Part shown: piece after piece, positions 16,423 to 25,727 of the stretch
Position numbering within the stretch: the stretch's first letter is position 1
Layout of the letters: every line of letters begins with the position of its first letter
Source: Bacillus sp. SD088
GTDB taxonomy: Bacteria; Bacillota; Bacilli; Bacillales; Bacillaceae_C
Assembly: GCF_017355205.1 (NCBI RefSeq)
Contig: NZ_JADIJK010000011.1
Location: forward strand, 1-64,000
DNA length: 64,000 nucleotides
Direction: 5' to 3'
Notes under the pieces: generated by a model
The model's database searches: none
Seen by the model: only the letters and a program-made list of their open reading frames with translations
Told to the model about the DNA's origin: nothing
Program-made: the position numbers and the translations under genes

Positions 16423-18375
16423 ATGTTAAAGCTTAATTCATCCACTCGTCTAAAGGTGAAGAGGGATACATTTTTTCTCCCAGAGTCAAAGGGTGGTGTA
16501 TATTTCCGAAATAATTTAAGTTCTTTCCGCATGGAAGGGGATACGATTTATCAATGGATTGAAAAATTGATACCGATGTTTGATGGCGAGAAAACATTAG
16601 AAGATTTAACAAAGGGGCTAACGCCGCCGTATCGCGACAGGGTTTACGAAATTGGAGAAACGTTGTACAAGAATGGTTTTGTTCGGGATGCTAGCAAGGA
16701 TATCCCTCATCAATTAGATCGTTCCATCCTTGAAACATATGCTTCACAAGTGGAATTTATAGAGAGTTTTGTGGAATCCGGAGCGTACCGTTTTCAACAA
16801 TACCGTCAATCTAAAGTTCTTGCTGCTGGCTCTGGTCCCTTTCTAGTTTCATTAGTTTCAGCATTAATTGAGTCAGGGTTGCCTAAAGTAAATGTCATGA
16901 TTATGGATCCAGTCCATACAAGCAGGCAACGGTTAGATGAATTGGTTCAACATGTTAGAACGGTCGAGCCCGATGCTGAGATAGTGGAGGTACCCTTTCA
17001 AAAAGGGACAGGTGAAGAATTTTGGAAAGAGGTAGTGCAACCCTATGATTGTATTTTATACGTTTCACAGTCCGGAGATGTAAATGAATTAAGGAAACTT
17101 AACTTCGTTTGTAAAAAGGAGGGTAAGTCGTTTATTCCTGCCATATGCTTCCAAAAAGTAGGGCTCTCCGGTCCGTTATGTCATCCGGAATCGGAGGGGT
17201 GTTGGGAGTCCGCGTGGCGCAGGTTCCATCGATCTGCATTGCACACAGAACAGAAGTCTAAGCCATTTTCATCAACAACGGGAGCCATTTTGGCAAATGT
17301 TGCTGTATTTGAAATGTTTAAGAATGTTACCGGAATTGCTGATTCCAATCAAAGCAGCCAAATTTATCGTCTTGATCTTGAAACCCTAGAAGGAGAATGG
17401 TTAGCATTTATCACACATCCGCTAGCTACTTCAAGAAGTTTTACTCCCCAATTTGTTGAAGATCTTGATGAAAGGATTCAACAGGAAACGGTCAGACATC
17501 AACAGCCGAATGATCTTTTAGAATATTTCAGTCAATTAACTTCCGAAAAGACGGGGATTTTCCATACGTGGGCGGAACGAAACTTGTCACAACTTCCACT
17601 CGCACAATGCTATGTTCAGGTGGCTAATCCGATAGCTGAGGGACCGGCAGAGCTATTACCAAAAGTTGTCTGTGCAGGTATAACACATGAAGATGCAAAA
17701 AGGGAAGCGGGGCTGACTGGCATTGAAATGTATGTTACACAAATAGTCAATTCCTTGGAGTTCAAAGACGGGAATAATCAGGTTAGTCCGAATATAACAA
17801 AGGGATTTACCGGCATCGGTGCAGGGGAAACAATTGAGGAGGCTGTTTGCCGAGGGGTGCAAGTTTATTTGAATGAAGAATTGGCAAAGAGAAAGAGTGA
17901 TCAGCTAAATACGATTTATATGCCGTTGGAATTCATTAAAGATAGGCAATGCAAATATTATTTTAATGCCCTAACTAGCTTAAACGATTCACCGACAATC
18001 GGTTTGCAGGAATATCTGTTAGGCTTTCCCGTGATGGGAGTAAGATCAAATGGACGCTGGTATTCTAGTGTAGGTTTAAATACTACATTAGGTATGCGCA
18101 ATGCATTGAAACAAGCACTATTGGATACTCAAGACCAGGGAAACTCAAAAATGAGGAAAGAAATCGACCCAGTAGTTTTTATTAATAAAACGGAAACCAA
18201 ACTTGAAATCCCTTCTTGTGATGAAGTGACACAATTACAGCTATTGCAATCCGCTATTCAGACTTTAAAACAAAACAGCAAACGGTTATTCGTTTATGAC
18301 TTTACATTCGAACCTTTTATGAAACAGGAAATGGCCGGGGTGTTTGGTGTGCAGATACGAGAGGGTGAGTCTTAA
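16423..18375 (+). CDS. ThiF/E1-like thiazole-bacteriocin maturation protein (TIGR03693-like)
   Basis: A 650-residue protein. Residues 1 to about 95 look like a winged-helix peptide-recognition region (FRMEGDTIYQWIEKLIPMFD, then GEKTLEDLTKG). A Rossmann-like E1/ThiF segment follows, with KVLAAGSGPFLVSLVSALIE at 131-150 and VMIMDP after it. The C-terminal half is a long region found in this family. In Bacillus heterocycloanthracin loci this protein forms a three-gene operon with the SagD- and SagB-type genes and is thought to present the leader to the cyclodehydratase. No catalytic cysteine pair for metal is evident in the E1 part. Start ATG after AAGGAGG; the stop overlaps the next start (TAATG). 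Confidence 0.88.
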   Translation: MLKLNSSTRLKVKRDTFFLPESKGGVYFRNNLSSFRMEGDTIYQWIEKLIPMFDGEKTLEDLTKGLTPPYRDRVYEIGETLYKNGFVRDASKDIPHQLDRSILETYASQVEFIESFVESGAYRFQQYRQSKVLAAGSGPFLVSLVSALIESGLPKVNVMIMDPVHTSRQRLDELVQHVRTVEPDAEIVEVPFQKGTGEEFWKEVVQPYDCILYVSQSGDVNELRKLNFVCKKEGKSFIPAICFQKVGLSGPLCHPESEGCWESAWRRFHRSALHTEQKSKPFSSTTGAILANVAVFEMFKNVTGIADSNQSSQIYRLDLETLEGEWLAFITHPLATSRSFTPQFVEDLDERIQQETVRHQQPNDLLEYFSQLTSEKTGIFHTWAERNLSQLPLAQCYVQVANPIAEGPAELLPKVVCAGITHEDAKREAGLTGIEMYVTQIVNSLEFKDGNNQVSPNITKGFTGIGAGETIEEAVCRGVQVYLNEELAKRKSDQLNTIYMPLEFIKDRQCKYYFNALTSLNDSPTIGLQEYLLGFPVMGVRSNGRWYSSVGLNTTLGMRNALKQALLDTQDQGNSKMRKEIDPVVFINKTETKLEIPSCDEVTQLQLLQSAIQTLKQNSKRLFVYDFTFEPFMKQEMAGVFGVQIREGES

Positions 18376-20315
18376 TGGCTACTCATATTCAAATTATCGG
18401 GCAGGGGTTATTGGCTGACTTTGTCTACGATCAATTGTCAGAAATCTTCAGCGTCAAGCGCCAAAGCATTGCTGGAGATGTCCCTGAAGATACAAAACTA
18501 GCCCTTGTCTTGCATGATGCCTGGCATCCATCAGTTCATCGCCGAGCAGAAAAAAGACTCGAATCTCTACGTATCCCATGGATTCGGGGCTTTGCTTCGT
18601 TCGGTGAGGGAATCATTGGTCCGCTTAAACGCCCTGATATACCGGGATGTTTTCACTGTGCGGACATGCGGCGCATAATAGCTGGAGCTGATAGTCAAGA
18701 GATGTGGAAGCTTCAGATGAGAATGGCGGCACAAGCAAGCCCATGGCAAGAGGCTTGGGTATCACGAACGGGATTATTGCATATGGCAAGTTTAATATGC
18801 AATGAAGTTCAGAAGATTCTGCAAGGAATACCAAGTAACTTGGAAGAGAGGATTTTCATTACGAATCTGAAAACATTAACGAACTCCATTCACCATTTCC
18901 TCCCTGATCCATCGTGTCAAATATGTAGTCAAATACCTGATGATACAGCTGAAAGAGCCCAAATCAAGTTGAGAACTTGTCTAAAAATAAACGAGGATGA
19001 TTACCGCTGCCGTTCGATCGCTGAATTAAAAGCAGTGTTAGCTGAAGATTATCTCGATGAACGTACTGGTATTATGAATGGAAAAGTACATGATTTCACA
19101 TTGCCTTTTGCGGATGTAGTAGTTAACATGCCGTTGTTTGGAGCGGATGAAGGAGTGGCAGGAAGGTCTAATTCCTATGAGATGAGTGAACAAACTGCCA
19201 TTTTGGAAGGCTTGGAGAGATATTGCGGAATCAGGCCTCGCGGAAAGCGGACGGTGGTTCGTAATAGTTATCGTCAATTGGAGAAGCACGCACTAAATCC
19301 TATACGAGTAGGTTTACATGAAAAGGAGCAATATGAAAAAACTCATTTTCCGTTTAAGCCGTTTCATCCTGATCGGATAATGAATTGGGTCTGGGGCTAC
19401 TCGTTTTTATCTGAACGTCCTATTTTAGTTCCCGAGCTACTTGCTTATTATAGCTTGGGCCATGGAGAGGGATTTGTTTATGAAACTTCAAATGGATGTG
19501 CCCTGGGAGGAAGTATAGAAGAAGCTATTTTCCATGGGATTATGGAGGTTGTTGAAAGGGACTCATTCTTGTTGACCTGGTATGCCCAGCTTCCTCTTCC
19601 GCGTCTTAATCTTCGATCCGCTCATGACAAAGAACTACAGCAGATGGTCGACCGGTTATATGAAGTGACAGGATATGACCTTTATTTTTATAATTCAACG
19701 ATGGAACATGGGATTCCGAGCGTTTTTGGGGTGGCAAAAAATAGAGGGTCAAAGGGTTTAAACCTCATTTGCGCAGCCGCAGCTAACCCTGATCCTATTA
19801 GTGCTGTGAAAAGCACAATCTATGAGCTTGCGGGAACGATGGCTAGGCAAGATGAAAAACTAGAGGAAAACCGCCAAAAGTATGAAGGCATGCTACGAGA
19901 TCCGTTTACCGTTCGTACAATGGAAGACCATGGCATCCTTTACGGTCTGCCAGAAGCAGAGGAAAGATTGAATTTCTTATTAAATGACAATCGCCCATTA
20001 CGTACGTTTGCTGAGGAGTTTAAGCAGCCACAAGCAAATAATGATTTGAAGGATGATCTACAAAATATTCTCCAGAAATTCCAGCAGCTAAACCTTGAAG
20101 TCATTGTAGTTGATCAGACAACACCTGTCACCAGCCGGAACGAGTTATTCTGTGTGAAAGTATTGATTCCCGGAATGTTACCAATGACATTCGGCCATCA
20201 TCTTACTCGGGTGAAAGGGCTAAAGAGGGTACTTACGGTACCGATGGAACTTGGATTTACGAAGGGACCATTAACATATGATCAGCTAAACGCAAATCCC
20301 CATCCGTTCCCATAA
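18375..20315 (+). CDS. TOMM cyclodehydratase, E1-like/YcaO (SagD-type) protein
   Basis: A 646-residue fusion. The N-terminal part (about 1-195) is E1-like, with four cysteines in CFHC (92, 95) and CQIC (181, 184) placed as a structural zinc site. The YcaO domain fills about 200-646: ILEGLERYCG (277-285) and SNGCALGGSIEEAIFHGIME (372-391) followed by VVERDSF carry the acidic residues that bind ATP and magnesium. The end, NANPHPFP, is the proline-rich C-terminus usual in azoline-forming YcaO proteins. It uses ATP to turn core cysteines into thiazolines. It overlaps the upstream gene by one base and is followed 21 bases later by the dehydrogenase gene. Confidence 0.93.
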   Translation: MATHIQIIGQGLLADFVYDQLSEIFSVKRQSIAGDVPEDTKLALVLHDAWHPSVHRRAEKRLESLRIPWIRGFASFGEGIIGPLKRPDIPGCFHCADMRRIIAGADSQEMWKLQMRMAAQASPWQEAWVSRTGLLHMASLICNEVQKILQGIPSNLEERIFITNLKTLTNSIHHFLPDPSCQICSQIPDDTAERAQIKLRTCLKINEDDYRCRSIAELKAVLAEDYLDERTGIMNGKVHDFTLPFADVVVNMPLFGADEGVAGRSNSYEMSEQTAILEGLERYCGIRPRGKRTVVRNSYRQLEKHALNPIRVGLHEKEQYEKTHFPFKPFHPDRIMNWVWGYSFLSERPILVPELLAYYSLGHGEGFVYETSNGCALGGSIEEAIFHGIMEVVERDSFLLTWYAQLPLPRLNLRSAHDKELQQMVDRLYEVTGYDLYFYNSTMEHGIPSVFGVAKNRGSKGLNLICAAAANPDPISAVKSTIYELAGTMARQDEKLEENRQKYEGMLRDPFTVRTMEDHGILYGLPEAEERLNFLLNDNRPLRTFAEEFKQPQANNDLKDDLQNILQKFQQLNLEVIVVDQTTPVTSRNELFCVKVLIPGMLPMTFGHHLTRVKGLKRVLTVPMELGFTKGPLTYDQLNANPHPFP

Positions 20316-20336
20316 TGGTAGAATAGGAGGCTTAGG

Positions 20337-21920
20337 ATGGATCTAGAAACATTTCTGTACGATCTACATTTTAACACGGAAAGGGTTACTCCGTCGGATT
20401 GGCAAGTTGATTGGGAAGATGCACCGCTCCCCTATAAACTGTATCGCGACTTACCAGTAGTTCCGCTTACCGGGGATGTCCCTTTAATACTTGATAAAAG
20501 AGAAGCACATCGAAAGCCGAGCTTGGTAGAGCTTGGCCATTTCTTATGGTATGTTTATGGACTTACTCAATATTCTCAATCCGCATTAAACGATGGATTG
20601 AATGAAAAAGATGTAAGCTTTATCCAATCGACGCGCCGGTTTGTTCCTTCAGGAGGGGCACTTTATCCTAATGAAATATATGTATACTTAAATTTTGAAG
20701 AAGCTCCACAGGGCATTTACCATTATGATGTGGCGCATCACCGCCTTGTATTGGTGCGAGAAGGAGATTACGATTTCTACTTAGCCAGAAGTCTAAAAAA
20801 TGGCAATGATACTTCTGATTATTTTTGCACTATTTTTATTTCGACGGTTTTTTGGAAGAACTTCTATAAATATAATAATTTTTCTTATAGGCTCCAAGGG
20901 TTAGATGCAGGTGTACTAATTGGGCAATCGTTAGAAGTGGCCAATCGGATGGGATTTTCTTCAAGAATATGCTATCAATTTCTTGACCGGGCGATCAATC
21001 ATTTACTTGGTTTGTCTGAGCAGGATGAAAGTGTTTATGCGGCTATCTCATTATCTACTGATGAATCTCCCCATTATGCCGACAAAGTAATAACCAAAAG
21101 TGAAATTGCTTCAGCTACTAAATTATGCGAGGAATTGCCATTATTAAAGCATATTTCCTATAATCGTTCAAAAAGAGTCATCCCTTACCCGCTGTTGAAC
21201 AAAATGAATGAAGCATCGATGTTTGAAACAACAAAGTCATTTGTGAGGCTAAAAAATAATCATAGTGCGAAACGTTTATTAGGTAGGGAAATGATCTTGC
21301 TTCCTTTTATGGAAGACTTTTCGTATGATCTTGCATCCGTTTGTAGGGAGAGGCATTCACCTGATATCGACTTTATGATCGGAAAGGTGAGTCAAACGCA
21401 ACTATCTACTTTGTTAAAAGAGACGTTTTCCTTTTCGTATCAGAATGATCTTGACGAATCGTCTGGGACTATTGAGAGTCGTATGTCTTTATATGGCAGC
21501 TTTTATAACATAGAAGGGGTTCCGAGTGGTGCCTACTCGTATGACAGTATCACTCACAGCCTTCGAGCTATAGATAAAGGAGACTACCGGGAGTTATTAC
21601 AGGGTGGATTAACCATGCCCAATGTGAATCTGTATCAAGCTCCACTTTGTTTACATGTTGTTGGAGAGAAAGATTATTTCAAAGAGGAGTTGGGATATAG
21701 GGGATATCGTATTCAACAGATGGAGGCGGGTATTCTTGTGCAACGATTACTTTTGATTTCGTGTGCTTTAGGGATGGGAGGGCACCCATTGCTCGGATTT
21801 GACGCAAACAACAGTGATCAACTTTATAGGATTGATTTAAAAAGTAAAACCTGTTTAATCCAAATCCCGATAGGTCCATATCGTCCGCGTGCTTGGTTAA
21901 AAGGGAGTTTGCAAAGCTAG
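20337..21920 (+). CDS. SagB-type peptide dehydrogenase (two nitroreductase-like lobes)
   Basis: A 527-residue protein of the SagB/ThcOx class, FMN-dependent enzymes that oxidise azolines to aromatic azoles. Two nitroreductase-like halves are seen: RRFVPSGGALYPNEIYVYLN with GIYHYDVAHH near residues 100-137, and a second with SRMSLYGSFYNIEGVPSGAY followed by SYDSITH near 382-408. A double-lobed form is usual in heterocycloanthracin loci. The gene starts 21 bases after the YcaO gene with AGGAGG in the gap, so the three enzymes form one transcript. No exporter or immunity gene follows. Confidence 0.9.
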   Translation: MDLETFLYDLHFNTERVTPSDWQVDWEDAPLPYKLYRDLPVVPLTGDVPLILDKREAHRKPSLVELGHFLWYVYGLTQYSQSALNDGLNEKDVSFIQSTRRFVPSGGALYPNEIYVYLNFEEAPQGIYHYDVAHHRLVLVREGDYDFYLARSLKNGNDTSDYFCTIFISTVFWKNFYKYNNFSYRLQGLDAGVLIGQSLEVANRMGFSSRICYQFLDRAINHLLGLSEQDESVYAAISLSTDESPHYADKVITKSEIASATKLCEELPLLKHISYNRSKRVIPYPLLNKMNEASMFETTKSFVRLKNNHSAKRLLGREMILLPFMEDFSYDLASVCRERHSPDIDFMIGKVSQTQLSTLLKETFSFSYQNDLDESSGTIESRMSLYGSFYNIEGVPSGAYSYDSITHSLRAIDKGDYRELLQGGLTMPNVNLYQAPLCLHVVGEKDYFKEELGYRGYRIQQMEAGILVQRLLLISCALGMGGHPLLGFDANNSDQLYRIDLKSKTCLIQIPIGPYRPRAWLKGSLQS

Positions 21921-22978
21921 GAGGACTAGGGAAGTATAGAACTTTGTTTCTGAACCATGCATCCCCCTTTCTAATCTGTTTCCTTGTGGATCATTGATCC
22001 TACTTTATTCTTCCTTCTTATGGTAGGTTTTGTTAATGCGGGCGCAGCCGTACCCTTGACCGAGTTCTCATATAGAGTAATGTTATGATCACATAGAAGC
22101 TAAATTATTTGGTACCAATTTGGTACAGACGCTTATGAGAAAGTTGCTACATCGGGGTTTAGACGGAACGTTCGGCTCCGGAACCGATACTAAAAAATCG
22201 CGGTATACCAACGTTAAAGAGCGTATGTGTATAAAAACACTGCGCTCTTTTTCTGGTCAGTGCGCGCTATTTAGTCGTAGCACAGGTCGGAGGTGATTTA
22301 CGTGAGGAAACGTCGGAAAAATGGATTATTTGAGTTCCTATAGTATTAAGTACTATTGAGTAGAGCCTCTGGCGTTTCGTAATATCTATCACCGTTACGT
22401 AAATCCATCGAGATATACTTTCTGTTAGGAATCGCCTATAACGCTCACTCTAAACCTCACCAATCGATAAACTTCGGCTTCGAAAAAATCCTCCGAGACG
22501 CTCTCTCCTACGTATGTGTAGTGGACCTGAATTTGATTACATAAGCGTACTTCCGCCTTCACGGATTCCGCAGCACTATCGATTCCGAGCATTCACCTTA
22601 ACATGATTTATCTCATCTAAACAGATGATAAGTTAATAAATATACAGAAACATATTGAAATAAATTCAAGAAAACAATAATGAAGCAAGTATTCTTCTAT
22701 TACTCACAATAGCCACTCCTTCTAGATCTTTGGTCATTTTTGAATGTAGCATATAGTGAACTTCCAGATTTCTTTTCGATTGCTAACATCTTTGATCTCA
22801 GTAAAATAGTGAATAAAAATTTACTTTCTATTTAATATTTGAAGGAAGAAAATACTAATGATCCGCTAGAAGAGACCATGCCAACTGATTATCTTATTTA
22901 TGGTGATAGTGTCTTTATAGTAAAAAAACGATTTTTACATTAAAATAATAAAAAAGATATAAAGGGAGGTAATATTAA
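21921..22978. other. Long intergenic region with phage-like relics
   Basis: About 1.06 kb without a full gene. It contains a palindrome TTGGTACCAA near 22110, a hairpin AAAGAGCG...CGCTCTTT at about 22216-22250 with a T run, and a 13-codon reading after GGAGGTGA near 22290. Two short minus-strand readings at 22346-22408 and 22425-22592 are listed separately. The sequence from about 22050 to 22600 is richer in CG dinucleotides than its neighbours, as if it came from another replicon. The last 380 bases are plain AT-rich DNA before the DUF308 gene. Confidence 0.4.
22425..22592 (-). pseudogene. Phage-like small protein fragment (55 residues)
   Basis: A minus-strand reading from ATG 22592 to TAA 22425 gives MLGIDSAAESVKAEVRLCNQ, then VHYTYVGESVSEDFFEAEVY and RLVRFRVSVIGDS. 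The composition is protein-like, and a stop lies directly before the ATG. A further 20-codon reading (MDLRNGDRYYETPEALLNST) at 22408-22346 follows at once. Such short, closely packed readings suit a phage or ICE module in decay. I recognise no family. Confidence 0.25.
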
Positions 22979-23530
22979 ATGAGCAAAATCAAGGATTTCA
23001 AAGAAAACTTTCGACGCCATGCGATTCTCCGAGCTGTTATATTTATATTCATTGGAGCAGCTATTTTTATTAACCCAAATGACTTTCTTCATTTTATCGG
23101 TTATTTGATTGCTGGATATTTAACCTTATTAGGTGTTATTAAAATATACCAAAGCTACAAATTTAAACAGCAGACAGGTACTTATAATATAGGTTTAGCA
23201 AATGGTATTATCTTGATTGTATTGGCTGCTATCTTCCTTTATTTTGCACCAACTCTGTTCTCAATTTTGCCATTTTTACTAGGTTTAGCAGTTATTATCA
23301 ATGGATTAATGCAACTGATTGTAGCGTTGAATATAAAGAGTACTGGCTGGACTACTTTTTGTATTCTGCTCATGGTAGGAGGAGCTATCCTTGTTTTTAA
23401 CCCTTTCCAAAGTACGTTAATATTATTTCAAGCTTTTGGAATTATCTTGACATGTATAGGTATCTCTGAAATTGTTGGACATTTTCAAAATAGAGAAAAA
23501 GTGAAAATAATAAATAGACAGAAATCCTGA
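22979..23530 (+). CDS. HdeD-like DUF308 membrane protein
   Basis: A 183-residue protein with six hydrophobic segments arranged as three repeats of a hairpin, as in the HdeD/DUF308 family. After a basic start (MSKIKDFKENFRRHAI) come FIFIGAAIFINPNDFLHFIG, GYLIAGYLTLLGVIKIYQSY and later FLLGLAVIINGLMQLIVALN, which share the family pattern. Members are inner-membrane proteins, some linked to acid or general stress. GGGAGG precedes the ATG. The gene stands alone. Confidence 0.82.
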   Translation: MSKIKDFKENFRRHAILRAVIFIFIGAAIFINPNDFLHFIGYLIAGYLTLLGVIKIYQSYKFKQQTGTYNIGLANGIILIVLAAIFLYFAPTLFSILPFLLGLAVIINGLMQLIVALNIKSTGWTTFCILLMVGGAILVFNPFQSTLILFQAFGIILTCIGISEIVGHFQNREKVKIINRQKS

Positions 23531-23597
23531 CAAATAGCAATCGAGAAGAAGTTTTTATTATTTGTTTATAGTAAACTAATCAAAAGGAGGCTTTTGA

Positions 23598-23996
23598 ATG
23601 AGTACAATGATTTTTGTTAACTTTCCAGTAAAGAATGTTGCTGATGCCACTGATTTTTATGAAAAACTAGGTTTTACGAAGAACGATGATTTTTCTAGTG
23701 TTGATGCAAGTTGTATGGTTTGGGATGAAAATTTTTATATTATGCTGTTAGAACCGTCTTTTTATCAACAGTTTCTCAAAGATAAAAAGATTGCCGATAC
23801 ACATAAAGAAAATGCTGCCTTAATCTGTTTTAGTATGGAAAGCGCAGATGCAGTGAAAGAATTTGGGCGATTAGCGAAAGAAAATGGCGGCGATGCTTAC
23901 CATATTGACATGGGAATGCCGGAAGAACAAATGTATGGGTTGGAAGTATCTGATATTGATGGAAATATGTTGGAACCGATGTGGATGAAACAATAG
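23598..23996 (+). CDS. VOC-superfamily (glyoxalase-like) protein
   Basis: A 132-residue protein with one pair of beta-alpha-beta-beta-beta modules typical of the vicinal-oxygen-chelate fold. MIFVNFPVKNVADATDFYEK opens the first module and DIDGNMLEPMWMKQ closes the second. The fold underlies glyoxalases, dioxygenases and fosfomycin-type resistance proteins; this one resembles the PhnB/YaeR-like group of unknown substrate. AAAGGAGG precedes the ATG, and a strong terminator follows, so it is monocistronic. Confidence 0.82.
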   Translation: MSTMIFVNFPVKNVADATDFYEKLGFTKNDDFSSVDASCMVWDENFYIMLLEPSFYQQFLKDKKIADTHKENAALICFSMESADAVKEFGRLAKENGGDAYHIDMGMPEEQMYGLEVSDIDGNMLEPMWMKQ

Positions 23997-24010
23997 ATAT
24001 CGTATGAATT

Positions 24011-24050
24011 AGACAGGCTGATTCCGTGGAATATTGGAATCAGCCTGTCT
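24011..24050 (+). terminator. Terminator after the VOC gene
   Basis: AGACAGGCTGATTCC (24011-24025) pairs perfectly with GGAATCAGCCTGTCT (24036-24050) and is followed by CCTTTT. Confidence 0.85.
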
Positions 24051-24185
24051 CCTTTTACTACTTATGTGTTTGAAAAAGTGAAGAAGCAAAGATACTTCCA
24101 ACATTGATAGCATTGTTTCAAATGATATTCATGTCTTCGTTTATGATATGACTGAGTAACGAGAATATAGAAAGGAGATTTTATT

Positions 24186-24602
24186 ATGAACGGTAAGTCT
24201 ATTTATAAAGTTTGGGTTAAGGCATGGAATGAGGATATAAATGTACTTGATGAAATAGTAGATGAAAATTGTATAGTTCATCAAGCAAGAACAGATGGCA
24301 AAGATTCAAAAAACAAACAAGGTGTAGAAGCTATGAAAGATGTAATCATTTCTAGTATAAGTTTTTTTGACAATATTCGTATGTCTTTAGTTGTTGGACC
24401 GATTGAGGAAGATAATTATGTTTCCGCTAGATGGTTGTTTAACGGAAAATACAACGGTCAAATGGCTGGTGCAAATGCTGAAAAAGGAAAAGAAATTTCG
24501 TTTGAGGGAACTGACATTTTTCAAATCAGAAACGGAAAAATTGTAGATTATTGGGTATCGTCTGATGTTGTTGATTTTATGAACCAACTAGGAATGTCCT
24601 AA
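24186..24602 (+). CDS. SnoaL-like / ester cyclase family protein
   Basis: A 138-residue NTF2-fold protein: YKVWVKAWNEDINVLDEIVD at the start, VSARWLFNGKYNG in the middle strands, and EGTDIFQIRNGKIVDYWVSS at the end. The last segment (FEGTDIFQIRNGKIVDYW) is a hallmark of SnoaL-like ester cyclases. The substrate is unknown. The ATG follows AAAGGAG at the right distance. It is monocistronic, with a weak hairpin (GACAC...GTGTC) at about 24637-24668. Confidence 0.82.
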   Translation: MNGKSIYKVWVKAWNEDINVLDEIVDENCIVHQARTDGKDSKNKQGVEAMKDVIISSISFFDNIRMSLVVGPIEEDNYVSARWLFNGKYNGQMAGANAEKGKEISFEGTDIFQIRNGKIVDYWVSSDVVDFMNQLGMS

Positions 24603-24771
24603 GCTGACAAATATAAAATTGAATATATCGATGATGGACACTTCAAAAATGCGGTGTCTATTTTTTTATCCAATTTTGAAAGAAAGTGAACCAACGAAAA
24701 CAGAAAAACAAAGATTGCTCCCCACCGTGTAGACCATCAAATCAAATAAGATTCATTCAACCATTAAAAAT

Positions 24772-24912
24772 ATGGATCTCAAATTTGTGATATCCAACAA
24801 TGAAAAAACATTCGGTAATTTAGAACTTGCTGGCGTGGACAAGGTCGTACAGTGAAGAATCAACGAACAACTAACCGTCTTATCTTGAATTGTTCAAAGA
24901 GCAGATAATATG
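24772..24912 (+). pseudogene. Decayed DUF961/YdcP-like gene of a conjugative element
   Basis: From ATG 24772 the reading MDLKFVISNNEKTFGNLELA then GVDKVVQ stops at TGA. In shifted frames the next 80 bases give a pattern like TTNRLILN and then VQRADNM. Together these follow the N-terminal layout of the DUF961/YdcP proteins of Tn916- and ICEBs1-type elements. No other conjugation gene is visible nearby, so this is a scar of a lost element. Confidence 0.45.
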
Positions 24913-25141
24913 TGGTTTATCACTAAAGAGTTGTTTACTTAGAAGTGGTAAAATAAAAATCATGATCCCTCACCAAAGAATCAAATTAAGACAGAATACT
25001 TTTAAAACAAAGAAATGAAAAAAATGCCTCGGCGTATTAGAGTAAATAAATTTCAGCCGGCGTGAAGCACCCACTTTTAGTTACACTGCCTTTATTGGCT
25101 TTGTAACTACTGAACGGTTCGAATAAATTAGGATATTAACA
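24913..25141. other. Intergenic DNA without recognisable features
   Basis: Between the DUF961 relic and the zinc-finger gene I see no gene, promoter or strong hairpin. TAAAAGTGGGTGC near 25070 lies between two short imperfect repeats only. Confidence 0.3.
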
Positions 25142-25360
25142 CTACTCAAGCTGTTGCAGAGTTGTCTCAGCCCAGTCCAAAAATGATCCGGTGCCGTTAC
25201 AACTAGGACAAGTCGGGTCGACAAGTGCTTCCGTAGCGAAAAAACCTTTGCCAGAACAGTCGGGGCACGTACCCTTGTGGCGGTTAGTATTTATCTTCTT
25301 TTTAGTTTGAGTCGCGTTCCATTCAGATATTCTGTTATTTATTTTGTTGAAAATCTCCAT
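25142..25360 (-). CDS. Small DnaJ-type CxxCxGxG zinc-binding protein (anti-TRAP-like?)
   Basis: A 72-residue protein with two zinc knuckles, CPDCSGKGF and CPSCNGTGS, 18 residues apart, the DnaJ central-domain motif in a very small protein. The same motif makes up anti-TRAP (RtpA) of B. subtilis, which binds TRAP and is controlled by a tryptophan T-box. RtpA has a short N-terminus, while this protein has about 25 extra residues (MEIFNKINNRISEWNATQTK). It may equally be an unrelated small zinc protein. GAGGTGA lies seven bases before the second ATG, so I choose 25360 rather than 25366 as start. Confidence 0.6.
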   Translation of the reverse strand: MEIFNKINNRISEWNATQTKKKINTNRHKGTCPDCSGKGFFATEALVDPTCPSCNGTGSFLDWAETTLQQLE

Positions 25361-25366
25361 GTCCAT

Positions 25367-25727
25367 TCACCTCAGAATTTATTATGAGGACTCTTAGGAT
25401 ATATTATTCATCTGTTGCGGTTTACGACACACACTGAGATGCTAATCATAATAATTTTGTATACATACGGGTAACAACTCTAAGGCGCTTTCCTGGTACA
25501 TCTCCATGCATAGTTGTCTGTATTTAAAATTAGTAAAAGCAGAACTCTTCCGTAATCGAACGCTGTTGGTCCAGATATATTTTCAAATTTTTGAAGAGGC
25601 CTGCTGGAGTTAATGTGCGAAAGTTGAGGACACAAGTAATAAAATATATAATGAAGGTGAAAAATAGAATTGATGATATAATGATTAATTCTTTGAAATA
25701 GAAGAGTGTATTTAGGAGGTACTACAG
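25367..25727. other. Intergenic region before the SDR gene
   Basis: About 360 bases between divergent genes. I see no coding signal. AT-rich sequence near 25640-25690 probably contains the SDR promoter, but no clear -35/-10 pair stands out. Confidence 0.3.

Noticed and set aside
16350-16532. 60-codon minus-strand frame over the start of the ThiF-like gene
   Set aside because: It has no ribosome site and overlaps the clear start of the maturation gene.
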